Assembly: GCF_006715005.1 (NCBI RefSeq)
Contig: NZ_VFMJ01000001.1
Span: 682,001-746,000, forward strand
DNA: 64,000 nt
Direction: 5' to 3'
DNA from: Serratia marcescens
GTDB taxonomy: Bacteria; Pseudomonadota; Gammaproteobacteria; Enterobacterales; Enterobacteriaceae
Part shown: piece by piece, positions 49,250 to 59,294 of the stretch
How the letters are laid out: every line of letters begins with the position of its first letter
Numbering within the stretch: the first letter of the stretch is position 1
Translations under genes and position numbers: made by a program
The notes under the pieces: model-generated
The model's input: only the letters and a program-made list of their open reading frames with translations
The model's database searches: none
Told to the model about the DNA's origin: nothing

Positions 49250-50437
49250 TTAGCCCAGCACCAGACCCGCGATGGAAGCGGACAGGATGCTGACCAGCGT
49301 AGAGCCGTACACCAGCTTCAGACCAAAGCGCGACACCACGTTGCCCTGGTGTTCGTTCAGGCCCTTGATGGCACCGGCCACGATGCCGATGGAAGAGAAG
49401 TTGGCGAAGGACACCAGGAACACCGACAGGATCCCCAGGCTGCGCGGCGACAGTTCGGCAGACACTTTCTGCAGCTCCATCATTGCCACGAACTCGTTGG
49501 AAACCAGCTTGGTGGCCATGATGCTGCCGACCTGCAGGGCTTCGTGCTTAGGAATGCCCATGATCCAGGCGAACGGATAGAAGAAGTAGCCAAGGATTTC
49601 CTGGAAGCTCAGGCCGAAGATAGCGCTGAACACACCGTTGAGCGCGGCGATCAGGGCGATGAAGCCAATCAGCATCGCGGCGACGATAATCGCTACTTTG
49701 AAGCCGGCCAGGATATATTCACCCAGCATTTCGAAGAAGCTCTGGCCTTCGTGCAGGTTGCCGAGGTGCAGCTCTTCTTCTTTATTGGTGTCGTACGGGT
49801 TGACCAGCGACAGCACGATAAAGGTGCTGAACATGTTCAATACCAGCGCCGCCACCACGAACTTGGCGTCCAGCATGGTCATGTAGGCGCCGACGATGGA
49901 CATGGAGACCGTAGACATCGCGGTCGCCGCCATGGTGTACATACGCTTTTCCGACATCTTGCCCAGGATATCCTTGTAGGCGATGAAGTTTTCGGATTGG
50001 CCCAGGATCAGCGAGCTGACGGCGTTGAACGACTCCAGCTTGCCCATGCCGTTCACTTTCGACAGCACGGTACCGATAATGCGGATGATGAACGGCAGCA
50101 CCTTGATGTACTGCAGAATACCGATCAGCGCCGAAATGAAGACGATCGGGCACAGCACCTTCAGGAAGAAGAACGCCAGGCCTTTGTCGCCCATGCCGCC
50201 GAATACGAAATCAGTCCCTTGTCCCGCAAACCCGAGCAGTTTGTCAAACAGCGCGGCAAATCCTTTTACGAAGCCCAAACCCGCTTCCGAATGCAGGAAA
50301 AAGTAGGCCAGCAGTACTTCGATAACCAGTAGTTGAATAACATAGCGAATGCGGATGCTTTTACGATCGCGGCACACCAACAGGGCCAGGATCGCCACCA
50401 CCACTATCGCCAACGCAAAGTGCGCAATATGGGACAT
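49250..50437 (-). CDS. nupC: Nucleoside permease NupC
   Basis: This 395-residue concentrative nucleoside transporter (CNT family) takes up nucleosides with protons. Family segments seen are [57 protein letters not shown] and [19 protein letters not shown], which form the nucleoside- and ion-binding hairpins. GGAGC precedes the ATG. It is divergent from mntH as in E. coli. TTGCAA-type CytR half-sites occur in the upstream gap but are too short to call. Confidence 0.97.
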   Translation of the reverse strand: MSHIAHFALAIVVVAILALLVCRDRKSIRIRYVIQLLVIEVLLAYFFLHSEAGLGFVKGFAALFDKLLGFAGQGTDFVFGGMGDKGLAFFFLKVLCPIVFISALIGILQYIKVLPFIIRIIGTVLSKVNGMGKLESFNAVSSLILGQSENFIAYKDILGKMSEKRMYTMAATAMSTVSMSIVGAYMTMLDAKFVVAALVLNMFSTFIVLSLVNPYDTNKEEELHLGNLHEGQSFFEMLGEYILAGFKVAIIVAAMLIGFIALIAALNGVFSAIFGLSFQEILGYFFYPFAWIMGIPKHEALQVGSIMATKLVSNEFVAMMELQKVSAELSPRSLGILSVFLVSFANFSSIGIVAGAIKGLNEHQGNVVSRFGLKLVYGSTLVSILSASIAGLVLG

Positions 50438-50752
50438 GTTTGCTCCAAATTTGAGGCAGGCTGAATTTCGGCTGTCATTTTATGTAACGCTACGTTTAAA
50501 AACGAGACTTCTATTGCAAATATGGAAAATCATAGCGGGAATTCTCCTAAAGTGTTGCGCAAAAGCATAAAAAATCAAGATGTTAAAGCAGAAATAGGAA
50601 ATTCGTATTCTTGTGCTAACCTTTCTTTCAGGGGTATTGCAGCCAAAATCCCATCAGAAAAGCACGGAAATCGGCAAGCTCCGCGCTGAACCCTTCGATA
50701 AAACCATTAATGTTGGCTATTACAGAGATAAGTTTTACCGCTCTAAATGCGC
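50438..50752. promoter_or_regulatory. nupC/mntH divergent control region
   Basis: A 377-bp gap (to 50814) without a protein gene. It is AT-rich around 50520-50630 and holds the nupC promoter. In E. coli nupC is governed by CRP and CytR; here TATTGCAAATAT and GTTGCGCAA are possible CytR half-sites but are not decisive. Confidence 0.35.
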
Positions 50753-50771
50753 TTGATAATTATTATCATTT
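50753..50771 (+). promoter_or_regulatory. Candidate Fur box upstream of mntH
   Basis: TGATAATTATTATCATTT contains a near-perfect inverted repeat (TGATAAT and ATTATCA) matching the Fur core. It lies about 45 bp before the mntH start. Iron repression of mntH through Fur, beside MntR, is known in enterobacteria. No clear MntR palindrome was seen. Confidence 0.7.
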
Positions 50772-50814
50772 ATATAGAGTGGAGATAAACGTAATTTCAG
50801 TAAGGGTTCAACAT

Positions 50815-52050
50815 ATGCTGAACAGTCGCGTGGTTGAAACCACCTCCGGTCGCTCCGCCAGAAAAATCAAACTCTCGCTGATGGGGCCCGCCTTCATCGC
50901 CGCTATCGGCTATATCGACCCCGGCAACTTCGCCACCAACATCCAGGCCGGCGCCTCGTTCGGCTACAGTTTGCTGTGGGTCGTGGTCTGGGCCAACGTG
51001 ATGGCGATGCTGATCCAACTGCTGTCTGCCAAGCTGGGCATCGCCACCGGGAAAAACCTGGCCGAGCATATTCGCGATCGTTTCCCGCGGCCGGCGGTAT
51101 GGGCCTATTGGGTGCAGGCGGAGATCATCGCCATGGCGACCGATCTGGCCGAATTTATCGGCGCGGCGATCGGCTTCAAGCTGCTGCTCGGCGTGTCCCT
51201 GTTGCAGGGCGCGGTGCTGACCGGCATCGCCACCTTTTTAATTTTGATGCTGCAAAAACGCGGGCAAAAGCCGCTGGAACTGGTGATTGGTGGCCTGCTG
51301 CTGTTCGTCGCCGCCGCTTATATCGTCGAGTTGGCATTCTCCCAGCCGCAGCTCGCGCCGCTGCTGAAGGGCATGGCGCTGCCCGATCTGCCTAACGGCG
51401 ATGCGGTATTTCTCGCCGCCGGGGTATTGGGCGCCACCATCATGCCGCACGTGATCTACCTGCATTCGTCGCTCACCCAAATCGGCGGCGAGCACGACAA
51501 GGCGGAGCGCTATGCCGCCACCAAAGTCGATGTCGCCGTGGCCATGACCATCGCCGGCTTCGTCAACCTGGCGATGATGGCCACCGCCGCCGCCGCGTTT
51601 CATTTCAGCGGCCACAGCGGCATCGCCGATCTCGACGTGGCTTACCTGACGCTGCAACCGCTGCTCGGGCAAGCCGCCGCCACCGTGTTTGGTCTGAGCC
51701 TGGTGGCCGCCGGCCTCTCTTCTACCGTCGTGGGCACGCTGGCGGGGCAGGTGGTGATGCAGGGGTTCGTGCATTTCCATATTCCGCTGTGGCTGCGGCG
51801 CGCGGTGACCATGCTGCCGTCGTTTATCGTCATCATGCTCGGGATGGACGCGACGCGGATTCTGGTGTTGAGCCAGGTGCTGCTCAGCTTCGGCATTGCG
51901 TTGGCGCTGGTGCCGCTGCTGGCTTTCACCGGCAATCGGGCGCTGATGGGGGAGATGGTTAACGGCCCTGTGGTGCAAAACCTGGGCAAGCTGATCGTGC
52001 TGGTGGTGGTGGGATTGAACGGCTACCTGCTGATCGGCAGCGTGCTGTAG
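50815..52050 (+). CDS. mntH: Proton-coupled manganese transporter MntH (NRAMP)
   Basis: The 411-residue NRAMP transporter has 11 membrane segments. The metal-binding DPGN motif is in [20 protein letters not shown] (TM1), TM6 carries [15 protein letters not shown] with the MPH motif, and [19 protein letters not shown] is the transport signature. It imports Mn2+ (and Fe2+) with protons. The ATG at 50815 is chosen by alignment with E. coli MntH and an AAGGG site; the longer upstream frame would run through the Fur box. Confidence 0.97.
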   Translation: MLNSRVVETTSGRSARKIKLSLMGPAFIAAIGYIDPGNFATNIQAGASFGYSLLWVVVWANVMAMLIQLLSAKLGIATGKNLAEHIRDRFPRPAVWAYWVQAEIIAMATDLAEFIGAAIGFKLLLGVSLLQGAVLTGIATFLILMLQKRGQKPLELVIGGLLLFVAAAYIVELAFSQPQLAPLLKGMALPDLPNGDAVFLAAGVLGATIMPHVIYLHSSLTQIGGEHDKAERYAATKVDVAVAMTIAGFVNLAMMATAAAAFHFSGHSGIADLDVAYLTLQPLLGQAAATVFGLSLVAAGLSSTVVGTLAGQVVMQGFVHFHIPLWLRRAVTMLPSFIVIMLGMDATRILVLSQVLLSFGIALALVPLLAFTGNRALMGEMVNGPVVQNLGKLIVLVVVGLNGYLLIGSVL

Positions 52051-52051
52051 G

Positions 52052-52086
52052 CAAAAAAAACGCGGGCCGGCATGGTGCCGGCCCGT
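52052..52086 (-). terminator. ypeC terminator
   Basis: CGGGCCGGCA/TGCCGGCCCG forms a 10-bp perfect stem with a TGG loop. On the minus strand eight T residues follow within four bases, so it ends ypeC; for mntH it offers the hairpin without the T run. Confidence 0.88.
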
Positions 52087-52091
52087 CGTCG

Positions 52092-52502
52092 TTAATCGCG
52101 GTCGTCATCGCCGTGGCGGCGCCAGCGATCGCGATCATGATCGTGGTGGTGCTTTTTCTCTTTCTTCCAGTAATGCTTGTCGCAACGGCGGTCGCACTTG
52201 TAATAACGGCCATCGCGCGAGTAGTAGTATTTGCGCCAATAGTCGCGGTCGCGCCAGCGATAGCCGTCCCAGTAATAACCACGCGGGCTGCGGTCGCCGA
52301 GATAGCGGCCCTGATGGCCTTGCCACCAGTCGCGATCGCGCCAGTCGTAACCGTCCCAGTAACGGCCGCGATTGTCCTGATCGCCGATGCGCAATGAAAC
52401 GCCCGGCATCAGATCGATGCTGAGCCCTTCGGCGTGAGCCTGCTGTGCGGCGGGCAGCACCGTCGCCGCCAAGATGGCGGCCAAGAGCAGAGGTTTAAAC
52501 AT
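52092..52502 (-). CDS. ypeC: DUF2502 periplasmic protein, YpeC homologue
   Basis: The 136-residue protein has a signal peptide (about 1-24, ending QQAHA). The mature part starts LSIDLMPGVSLRIGDQDNRG and continues with repeated YWDGYDWRDRDWW / YYWDGYRWRDRDYW units rich in Tyr, Trp, Asp and Arg, then a C-terminal basic and His-rich tail with two Cys. E. coli ypeC, also next to mntH, encodes a 108-residue protein of this family; this one is longer. The function is unknown. A paralogue is present at 61954. Confidence 0.88.
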   Translation of the reverse strand: MFKPLLLAAILAATVLPAAQQAHAEGLSIDLMPGVSLRIGDQDNRGRYWDGYDWRDRDWWQGHQGRYLGDRSPRGYYWDGYRWRDRDYWRKYYYSRDGRYYKCDRRCDKHYWKKEKKHHHDHDRDRWRRHGDDDRD

Positions 52503-52725
52503 GACTTCTCCTTTCCGCTTGCGCGGCCTGGCCGTTGATCACTTTATGAAGCGCGTTCATCAGTTTAAAAAGCGGCCTTATCGTTATTTTTGCTGCAATA
52601 TCGGCATCATAGCGCCGGCGCATAGGGTTGAATCTGAGAGCCATTCTGAAAACGGTGCGGGAGTTCAAGATTTGAGATTTTTCTGGAGTATCGCCGCTCG
52701 ATTGAGCGGCGGAATTTGTAAACGA

Positions 52726-53715
52726 TTACAATAAGATTTTCTCGATCTGCGCGAGTTCTTCTTCACTGAAGTGACGATTGGCCAGCATGCCCACCGCGTC
52801 TTCTATCTGCGCATTCTTGCTGGCGCCGATCAGCACCGAGGTAACGCGATCGCCGCGCAGCACCCAGGCCAGCGCCATCTGCGACAGCTTCTGCCCGCGT
52901 TGCCGCGCCAGCGCATCGAGGCGGCGCACCTTGTCCAGCCGCTCGTCGGTCAGTTGCTCCGGCTGCAGGAAGCGGCTGCCGCTGGCGGCGCGGGAATCTT
53001 GCGGAACGCCGTGCAGGTAGCGGTCGGTCAGCAGGCCGCCCGCCAGCGGCGAGAAGGCGATCGACCCCACGCCATGCTCCGCCAATGTATCCAGCAATCC
53101 CGCCTCCGGCGTGCGTTCCAACATCGAATACTTGGGCTGGTGGATCACGCACGGCGTACCGAGCCGCTGCAGAATGTCGAACGCCTGCCGCGCGCGCTCG
53201 GCCGGGTAGTTGGACAGGCCGACATACAGCGCTTTGCCCTGGCGCACCAACAAATCCAGCGCCGCCATGGTTTCTTCCAGCGGCGTATCCGGATCCGGCC
53301 GGTGGTGATAAAAGATATCCACATACTCCAACCCCATGCGCTTCAGGCTCTGATCGAGGCTGGCGACCAGGTACTTTTTCGAACCCCAGTCACCATAGGG
53401 GCCGGGCCACATGGTGTAACCGGCTTTGGATGAGACGATCAGCTCATCGCGCCAGGCCCGCAGATCGGCGTTGAGAATGCGGCCAAAGTTCTCCTCGGCG
53501 GCGCCGGGCGGTGGGCCGTAGTTGTTGGCCAAATCGAAATGGGTTATGCCGCGATCGAAGGCGCAGCGGATCAGGCCGCGGGCGTTGTCGTACAGCGTGG
53601 CGTCGCCGAAGTTGTGCCACAGCCCGAGCGAGACGGCGGGCAGCTTCAGCCCGCTGCGGCCACAGCGCCGGTATTCCATATCTTGATAACGCGTAGGAGA
53701 GGCTTGGTAGGACAT
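52726..53715 (-). CDS. Aldo/keto reductase of the YghZ/MgrA (AKR14) type
   Basis: The 329-residue NADPH-dependent reductase shows the catalytic tetrad region: FDLANNYGPPPGAAEENFG with Asp and Tyr, the Lys in IVSSKAGYTMWPGPYG, and His in VDIFYHHRPD. The NADP-binding C-terminal segment is TSVLIGASKNAQIEDAV. It resembles E. coli YghZ, which reduces methylglyoxal and other aldehydes. The ATG at 53715 (MSYQASPTRYQDMEYR) is chosen because AAGGA precedes it. It is divergent from ipdC; whether it reduces the indole-3-acetaldehyde made by IpdC is conjecture. Confidence 0.92.
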   Translation of the reverse strand: MSYQASPTRYQDMEYRRCGRSGLKLPAVSLGLWHNFGDATLYDNARGLIRCAFDRGITHFDLANNYGPPPGAAEENFGRILNADLRAWRDELIVSSKAGYTMWPGPYGDWGSKKYLVASLDQSLKRMGLEYVDIFYHHRPDPDTPLEETMAALDLLVRQGKALYVGLSNYPAERARQAFDILQRLGTPCVIHQPKYSMLERTPEAGLLDTLAEHGVGSIAFSPLAGGLLTDRYLHGVPQDSRAASGSRFLQPEQLTDERLDKVRRLDALARQRGQKLSQMALAWVLRGDRVTSVLIGASKNAQIEDAVGMLANRHFSEEELAQIEKILL

Positions 53716-53902
53716 AGTTATCCTTGTCGGCGAGAGGTGAAGTGCTTTGAGTGTATACGTTTCCACACCGTGCTGCCGGGGGAGCGATCACAGCGCCGGC
53801 ATGTAACGCCAGGTTGCCGATCGATGCAGAAGCATTTGTTCGAAATTTGAACGGCATCTTCGATACTTAAGATAATCGCTCCAGTGCAGACAGGTGATGA
53901 TC

Positions 53903-55564
53903 ATGACTCAGACCTATACGGTGGCCGATTATCTGCTCGATCGTCTGGCCCAAATCGGCATCCGTCATTTCTTCGGTGTGCCGGGGGATTACAACCTGCA
54001 ATTCCTCGACCACGTCCTCGCTCATCCGCAAATCACCTGGGTAGGCTGCGCCAACGAGCTGAACGCCGCCTACGCCGCCGACGGCTATGCGCGCTGCAAA
54101 CCGGCGGCGGCGCTGCTCACCACCTTTGGCGTGGGGGAACTGAGCGCGTTGAATGGGGTGGCCGGCAGCTACGCCGAATACCTGCCGGTGATCCACGTGG
54201 TCGGCACGCCGGCGCAGCGAGCCCAGCGCGCCGGTGATTTGCTGCACCATTCATTGGGGGATGGCGACTTTACCCACTTCGCCCGGATAGCCAAAGAGGT
54301 GACCGTCGCACAGGCTAACCTGACCGCCGATAACGCCGCCGTGGAGATAGACCGCCTGATGGGCGTCGCCTTGCTGGAACATCGCCCGGTTTACCTGATG
54401 TTGCCCAGCGACGTCGCACAAGCGCCGCTGTCGGCCAAACCGGCGCCGTTGATGTTGCGTCAGGCCAGACTGTCGCGCAGCGCATTGCAGGCATTTATCG
54501 CCGCAGCGCGCGAAAAGCTGCTGTCGGCGCGGCGGGTATCGCTGCTGGCGGACTTCCTGGCCGATCGCTTCGGCGCCGAAGCGGCGCTGGACGAGTGGAT
54601 GCAGGAGGTCGACATTCCGCATGCTACGCTGCTGCTCGGCAAAGGCGTGCTGGATGAGAACCGAGCCGGATTTGTCGGGACTTACTGCGGCGGCGCCAGC
54701 GATCCGGCGGTGAAACAGCTTATCGAAAACGCCGATGTGGTGATCAACGTCGGCGTGCGTTTGACCGACACCATCACTGCCGGTTTCACGCATCATTTGC
54801 CGGTGGAAAAATGCATCGATATTCAGCCGTTCGAAGCCTGGGTTGGGCGGCAGCGCTTTAGCCGCATTCCAATGCGCGAGGCGGTGCAGGCGCTGCACCG
54901 CCTGAGCCTGTCGCTGGCGTCACGCTGGCCGTTGCCGCCGATCGTCCGCCCAACGCTGCCGGAAGCCGATGGGGAAGGGCTGGTTCAGCACGCCTTCTGG
55001 CGGCAGATACAGGATTTCCTGCGGCCCGGGGATATCGTGCTGGCCGATCAGGGCACCGCCTGTTTCGGCGCGGCGGCGCTGACGTTGCCGCGTGGCTGCC
55101 GCCTGATCGTGCAGGCGCTCTGGGGATCGATCGGCTATACCCTGCCGGCGACGTTTGGCGTACAGATCGCCGAACCGCAGCGGCGGGCAGTATTGCTGAT
55201 CGGCGACGGCGCCGCGCAGCTGACCGTACAGGAATTGGGATCGATGCTGCGCGACGGGCTTAAGCCGGTGATCTTCGTGCTGAATAATCAGGGCTACACG
55301 ATCGAGCGTGCGATCCACGGGCCGGAGCAAAGTTATAACGACATCGCGCACTGGAACTGGACGCAGTTGCCGCCGGCGCTGGCCGGTGAGCGGCCGGTGA
55401 AGGCGTTGCGGGTTAGCGATCCGGACGGATTGCGCCAGGCGCTGCGTGAGGTAGCGGACGATGATCGGCTGGCCTTTATTGAAGTGATGCTGCCGAAGAT
55501 GGACATGCCGGAACTGCTCGATACCGTCTCACGCGCCATTCAGGCACGCAACGCCGCCGCTTAA
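53903..55564 (+). CDS. ipdC: Indole-3-pyruvate decarboxylase IpdC
   Basis: The 553-residue ThDP enzyme is close in length and sequence to Enterobacter IpdC (552). The N-terminal ThDP Glu lies in GCANELNAAYAADGYARCK, the active-site HH pair is in GDLLHHSLGDGDF, and the ThDP-Mg motif is GDGAAQLTVQELGSMLRDG ending in LNNQGYT. It turns indolepyruvate into indole-3-acetaldehyde, the key step of the indolepyruvate route to auxin; phenylpyruvate is a common alternative substrate. The ATG at 53903 is preferred because AGGTG lies at proper spacing. It ends in a 4-bp overlap with a convergent LysR gene. Confidence 0.93.
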   Translation: MTQTYTVADYLLDRLAQIGIRHFFGVPGDYNLQFLDHVLAHPQITWVGCANELNAAYAADGYARCKPAAALLTTFGVGELSALNGVAGSYAEYLPVIHVVGTPAQRAQRAGDLLHHSLGDGDFTHFARIAKEVTVAQANLTADNAAVEIDRLMGVALLEHRPVYLMLPSDVAQAPLSAKPAPLMLRQARLSRSALQAFIAAAREKLLSARRVSLLADFLADRFGAEAALDEWMQEVDIPHATLLLGKGVLDENRAGFVGTYCGGASDPAVKQLIENADVVINVGVRLTDTITAGFTHHLPVEKCIDIQPFEAWVGRQRFSRIPMREAVQALHRLSLSLASRWPLPPIVRPTLPEADGEGLVQHAFWRQIQDFLRPGDIVLADQGTACFGAAALTLPRGCRLIVQALWGSIGYTLPATFGVQIAEPQRRAVLLIGDGAAQLTVQELGSMLRDGLKPVIFVLNNQGYTIERAIHGPEQSYNDIAHWNWTQLPPALAGERPVKALRVSDPDGLRQALREVADDDRLAFIEVMLPKMDMPELLDTVSRAIQARNAAA

Positions 55565-56430
55565 GGCAGGGTATCGCCCAGCAGGCGCTCCAGCATCCAG
55601 AACCCCGCCGGGCCCGGCGGGGTCAGTTTGGACCATACCGCATCCACCGAAATCAGTTTTGGCCAGCCGCGCGGGCGCAGCTGGGTGAGTCTGCCGTGGC
55701 CGTATTGCTGCACCAGCCAGTGCGGCAACACCGCCCAACCGAATCCTTGTTCCGCCATCTCCAGCAACAGCAGATAGCTGGGCGCCGACCAGACCAGGCC
55801 ACCCTGTCTGGCCGCTTCGGCGCCGGTGTAGGTATTCAGGATCAGCTGGCGGGTGCTGGACAACTGCTCCGGCGTCGGCGCGGCGACCTGCGCCAGCGGA
55901 TGCTGATGGGCGACGAACAGCCCCATTTCGGTCTGCTCAGGCAGCCGGGAGAAGGCGATATCCGGCGGATAACTTTTTTGCACTTCCACCATGCCCAAAT
56001 GCGCGCGGCCGCTTTGCAGCAGATCGATAACGTCGCCTTCCTCGGCGATCATCCATTCCAGCTCAATTTCCGGGTAGCGCTGTTCGAACAGTTGCATCAA
56101 CCGATCGTGATGTTTGGGCTGGTAGGTATCGGAAAACACCATGCTCAGGCGCGGTTCAACCTCGCCCGCCAGTTGAATGCTCAGGGCGTCGAGCCGTTCG
56201 CTGGCCGCGAGGATCGCCTGTACATGCCCCAGCACTTTGCGGCCGGCGGCGGTGAGCACCGGCTGGCGCGCACTGCGATCGAACAGCGTCAATGCCAGGT
56301 CGGCCTCCAGATTGGCGATGGCGGTGCTGACGGTGGATTGGCTTTTACGCAGCTTGCGCGCGGCGGCGGAAAATGAGCCGAGGGCGGCGGCTTCCACGAA
56401 CGCCTGTAACGCTTCCGGTGAATAGTGCAT
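55561..56430 (-). CDS. LysR-family regulator, likely controller of the adjacent PACE efflux gene
   Basis: The 289-residue protein has an HTH at about 6-62, with ALGSFSAAARKLRKSQSTVS, and an effector domain from about 90 (RLSMVFSDTYQPKHHDRLMQ). It is divergent from the PACE-family gene, the arrangement of AceR and AceI in Acinetobacter, where the LysR protein activates the efflux gene in response to chlorhexidine. That role here is inferred from the arrangement. It is convergent with ipdC. Confidence 0.88.
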   Translation of the reverse strand: MHYSPEALQAFVEAAALGSFSAAARKLRKSQSTVSTAIANLEADLALTLFDRSARQPVLTAAGRKVLGHVQAILAASERLDALSIQLAGEVEPRLSMVFSDTYQPKHHDRLMQLFEQRYPEIELEWMIAEEGDVIDLLQSGRAHLGMVEVQKSYPPDIAFSRLPEQTEMGLFVAHQHPLAQVAAPTPEQLSSTRQLILNTYTGAEAARQGGLVWSAPSYLLLLEMAEQGFGWAVLPHWLVQQYGHGRLTQLRPRGWPKLISVDAVWSKLTPPGPAGFWMLERLLGDTLP

Positions 56431-56528
56431 ATGTATCTACTTTATCGATGGAACCTATTTTTAATCTACCCAAAAAAACGATGATAATCACCTGGCTTTC
56501 GCAACAACTGTTGAAAAAAAGGTGATGT

Positions 56529-56981
56529 ATGCAACTGCAAAACAAGTCTCTCATTGAACGTATCGTCCACGCCGTCGGTTTCGAGGCCATCGCCGTGATG
56601 GTTTGCGCCCCGCTGGGCGCGTGGTTGTTGAACCGCTCAATGGTGCAGGTCGGTGCGTTGGCGGTGATGCTCTCCACCGTCGCGATGCTGTGGAACATGG
56701 TTTATAACACGGTGTTCGACCGCCTGTGGCCGGTCAGCCGGGTGGTGCGTAACCTGAAAGTGCGTGCGCTGCACGCCGTCGGCTTTGAAGCCGGTTTTAT
56801 CCTGATCGGCGTGCCGATCGCCGCCTGGATGCTGAGCATTTCCTGGGCGCAGGCGTTTATGCTGGAAATCGGTTTCTTCCTGTTCTTCCTGCCGTACACC
56901 ATGGCCTATAACTGGCTGTACGACACGCTGCGCCAGCGCTGGTTCGAAGCGCGCCAGCCGATCAACTCCGGCGCCAAATAA
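56529..56981 (+). CDS. PACE-family multidrug/biocide efflux transporter (AceI-like)
   Basis: The 150-residue protein is a tandem pair of two-helix 'bacterial transmembrane pair' domains. Both diagnostic motifs occur twice: RIVHAVGFEAI (about 11-21) and RALHAVGFEAG (about 77-87); then WNMVYNTVFD (about 57-66) and YNWLYDTLRQR (about 128-138). The Glu of the first HAVGFE is the proton-coupling residue in AceI. PACE transporters export chlorhexidine, acriflavine and similar compounds, or short diamines. The divergent LysR gene supports an inducible system. Confidence 0.93.
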   Translation: MQLQNKSLIERIVHAVGFEAIAVMVCAPLGAWLLNRSMVQVGALAVMLSTVAMLWNMVYNTVFDRLWPVSRVVRNLKVRALHAVGFEAGFILIGVPIAAWMLSISWAQAFMLEIGFFLFFLPYTMAYNWLYDTLRQRWFEARQPINSGAK

Positions 56982-57047
56982 GGCGTCGTCAGCCCGGCGA
57001 TTCTCAGGTAATGTCAGAGGATCGTCGGAAATGCTGAGGAACGAAGG

Positions 57048-57740
57048 ATGAAAGTGTTGGGTTTGCTGGGCGGCATGAGTTGGGAATCCACCATTCCGTA
57101 TTACCGCACCATCAACGAGCAGGTAAAGGCGCGCCTCGGCGGGCTACATTCGGCCAAAATCGTGCTCTACAGCGTCGATTTTCAGGAGGTTGAACGCTTG
57201 CAGCACCAGGGCGATTGGGACGGCGCCGGCCGGCTGCTGGCCGCCGCCGCGGTGGCTTTGCGCGCCGCCGGCGCCGAAGCTATCGTGATCTGCACCAACA
57301 CCATGCACAAGGTGGCGGAGGCGGTCGAGCAGGCCAGCGGCCTGCCGTTGATTCACATCGCCGACGCCACGGCGCTGCAGGTGCGGGAAAAAAACATTCG
57401 CCGCGTCGGGCTGCTGGGCACGCGCTTTACCATGGAGCAGACCTTCTATCGCGGCCGCCTGCAGGAATTGCACGGCATCGACGTGGTGACGCCGGTCAGC
57501 GCCGATCGCGACATCGTACACCGCATCATCTATGATGAACTGTGCCTCGGTAACATTCGCGACGCCTCGCGCGATGAGTATCGCCGGATCATCAGCGATC
57601 TGGAGCAGCAGGGAGCGCAGGGGATTATTTTCGGCTGCACCGAGATAGGCTTGCTGGTGAGCGAGCGGGATGCGTCGGTGCCGGTGTTCGACACCACCGC
57701 GATCCACGCCCGCGCCGCTGCGGCGTTCGCGCTGGCCTAA
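57048..57740 (+). CDS. ygeA: Amino-acid racemase of the aspartate/glutamate racemase family, YgeA-like
   Basis: The 230-residue protein is identical in length to E. coli YgeA. The two catalytic Cys residues are visible in [12 protein letters not shown] (about 83) and [10 protein letters not shown] (about 194), and the N-terminus [20 protein letters not shown] is diagnostic. YgeA is a broad-specificity racemase, best with homoserine. In E. coli ygeA lies elsewhere, so the position between the PACE gene and yfeO is a rearrangement. Its last four bases overlap the convergent yfeO stop. Confidence 0.9.
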   Translation: MKVLGLLGGMSWESTIPYYRTINEQVKARLGGLHSAKIVLYSVDFQEVERLQHQGDWDGAGRLLAAAAVALRAAGAEAIVICTNTMHKVAEAVEQASGLPLIHIADATALQVREKNIRRVGLLGTRFTMEQTFYRGRLQELHGIDVVTPVSADRDIVHRIIYDELCLGNIRDASRDEYRRIISDLEQQGAQGIIFGCTEIGLLVSERDASVPVFDTTAIHARAAAAFALA

Positions 57741-58984
57741 TCGTCGTGCGGCGGTTGCCGGCGGTTCACCAGCATCAGCGGTTTGCCCGCCAGCGTCAGC
57801 CAGGCGGGCAGCATCACGATGCACAGCACCGGCAGCAGGTGCAGATCCGGCACTACCGCTACCGCCATGAACAGGCTGAGCCAGCCGTCGCGCGTGACCA
57901 CCAGCACCAGCCCCATGATGGCGCAGGAGACGGTGATCGCTGCCGGCACCGCCGGAACGTGCTGGTGCAGCATCAGCCCCAGCGCCACGCCGACGAACAC
58001 TGCCGGGAAGATGCGCCCGCCGCGAAAGCCGCTGGCGGCGGCGATCACCAGCGCTGCCAGCTTGGACAGGGTAATGGTCAACAGCGCGGGCACCGAATAG
58101 CTGCCGTCTGCCGCGAGGCGCTTCATTTCATCCAACCCATTGAACAGGGTAATCTCTCCGCCCACCAGCGCCAGCAGGCCCAGTACAAAGCCCCCCAGTC
58201 CTAGCATCAACACCGGATTCTTCATCGAATGGAACAGGCGGTGAACGTGCGGGAAGCACCACAGCGCCACCATGCCGAGCGCGATGGCGATCAGCGCCAC
58301 AATGGCGCCGCTGAAGATGTCCGGCAGCCGCGTCACGTCATAGGCGTCGAGCTGCAGGGCGAAGTTGGGCACGAAGAATATCTGGGTGGTGACCGCGCCG
58401 GCAGCGGCGGCCACCAGCGGGGCGAACAGCCGATCCCACAACGGCGTTTCGTTATTGCCTGCCAGGGTTTGCGAGAAGATCAGCGCGGCGGCGACCGGTG
58501 TGCCGAACATCGCGCCGATGGTGCCCGCCGCCGCCAGGATAATCCAGTCCATGCGCGGCACTTTCGGCAGCAGGCGAGCCCCAGCCGCCGCTACCAGCGC
58601 GATATTGATGGCGGTGATCGGGTTTTCCGGCCCCAGGCTGACGCCGCCGGCCAGGCCGACGATCAGCGCCAACCCCAGCCCCGGCAGGGCGGAGAGCGGC
58701 AGGGGCATGCCGATCAGCGATTCCGTCGCCGGATCCGGCCCGGCATGGCCCGGCATATAGCGCACGATAAGGCCAACCGTCACACCGGTCAGCGTCAGCA
58801 TCGCGACCGGCCACCAGGGCGACTGGGCGTCCAGGCTCAGCGCATCGGGCAGCGTTACCCACAGTAACTGCTGCAGTGCGGCGGCGATTTTCATCACCAA
58901 CAACAGCACCAGACTGGAGGCGGAACCGATAATCAGCGCAGGCAAAGCAAAGGCCAACATGGCATTGGCGCGCGGATGCAGCAT
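57737..58984 (-). CDS. yfeO: ClC-type ion channel/transporter YfeO
   Basis: The 415-residue membrane protein has about ten to eleven hydrophobic segments. ClC-like signatures are [21 protein letters not shown] and [20 protein letters not shown], plus the C-terminal [20 protein letters not shown] (all characteristic of YfeO). It is a putative chloride or anion transporter of unknown physiology. The ATG at 58984 (MLHPRANAM) aligns with the E. coli start (MLHPRA); the longer frame upstream is not conserved. It is divergent from glk, as in E. coli. Confidence 0.94.
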   Translation of the reverse strand: MLHPRANAMLAFALPALIIGSASSLVLLLVMKIAAALQQLLWVTLPDALSLDAQSPWWPVAMLTLTGVTVGLIVRYMPGHAGPDPATESLIGMPLPLSALPGLGLALIVGLAGGVSLGPENPITAINIALVAAAGARLLPKVPRMDWIILAAAGTIGAMFGTPVAAALIFSQTLAGNNETPLWDRLFAPLVAAAAGAVTTQIFFVPNFALQLDAYDVTRLPDIFSGAIVALIAIALGMVALWCFPHVHRLFHSMKNPVLMLGLGGFVLGLLALVGGEITLFNGLDEMKRLAADGSYSVPALLTITLSKLAALVIAAASGFRGGRIFPAVFVGVALGLMLHQHVPAVPAAITVSCAIMGLVLVVTRDGWLSLFMAVAVVPDLHLLPVLCIVMLPAWLTLAGKPLMLVNRRQPPHDD

Positions 58985-59169
58985 GGATAATCCCTTGTCG
59001 ATGCCTCCCGGCAGGGCAGGGAGAGCGGGTGGTTGGACAGTGGCCACAGCTTGCCAGACTATCGGCGCGCAGGCACGCATTGATATTGCCCGGCGTCGAT
59101 GACGGTTAACAGTCGCCGAGGGGCGTTTTTTGCCGCAATTTGTTTCAAAGCGCGGCGTCGCGGGCCAGC

Positions 59170-59182
59170 TGAAACGTTTTTT
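59170..59182 (+). promoter_or_regulatory. Candidate Cra (FruR) operator upstream of glk
   Basis: TGAAACGTTTTTT fits the Cra consensus core TGAAACGTTT well. It lies about 115 bp before the glk start in a 310-bp gap. In E. coli glk is repressed by Cra. The rest of the gap is AT-richer near 59220-59280 and shows no gene. Confidence 0.6.
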
Positions 59183-59294
59183 GTGATCCGGATCGCTATT
59201 GGGGTGCAGATACGAGGCGGGTGATTGTTGTTTTTGCAGCAGGATTTTACAGTGTGGGCAGCGTTTTATTTTTCATTTTGCGGAGACGAAATCA

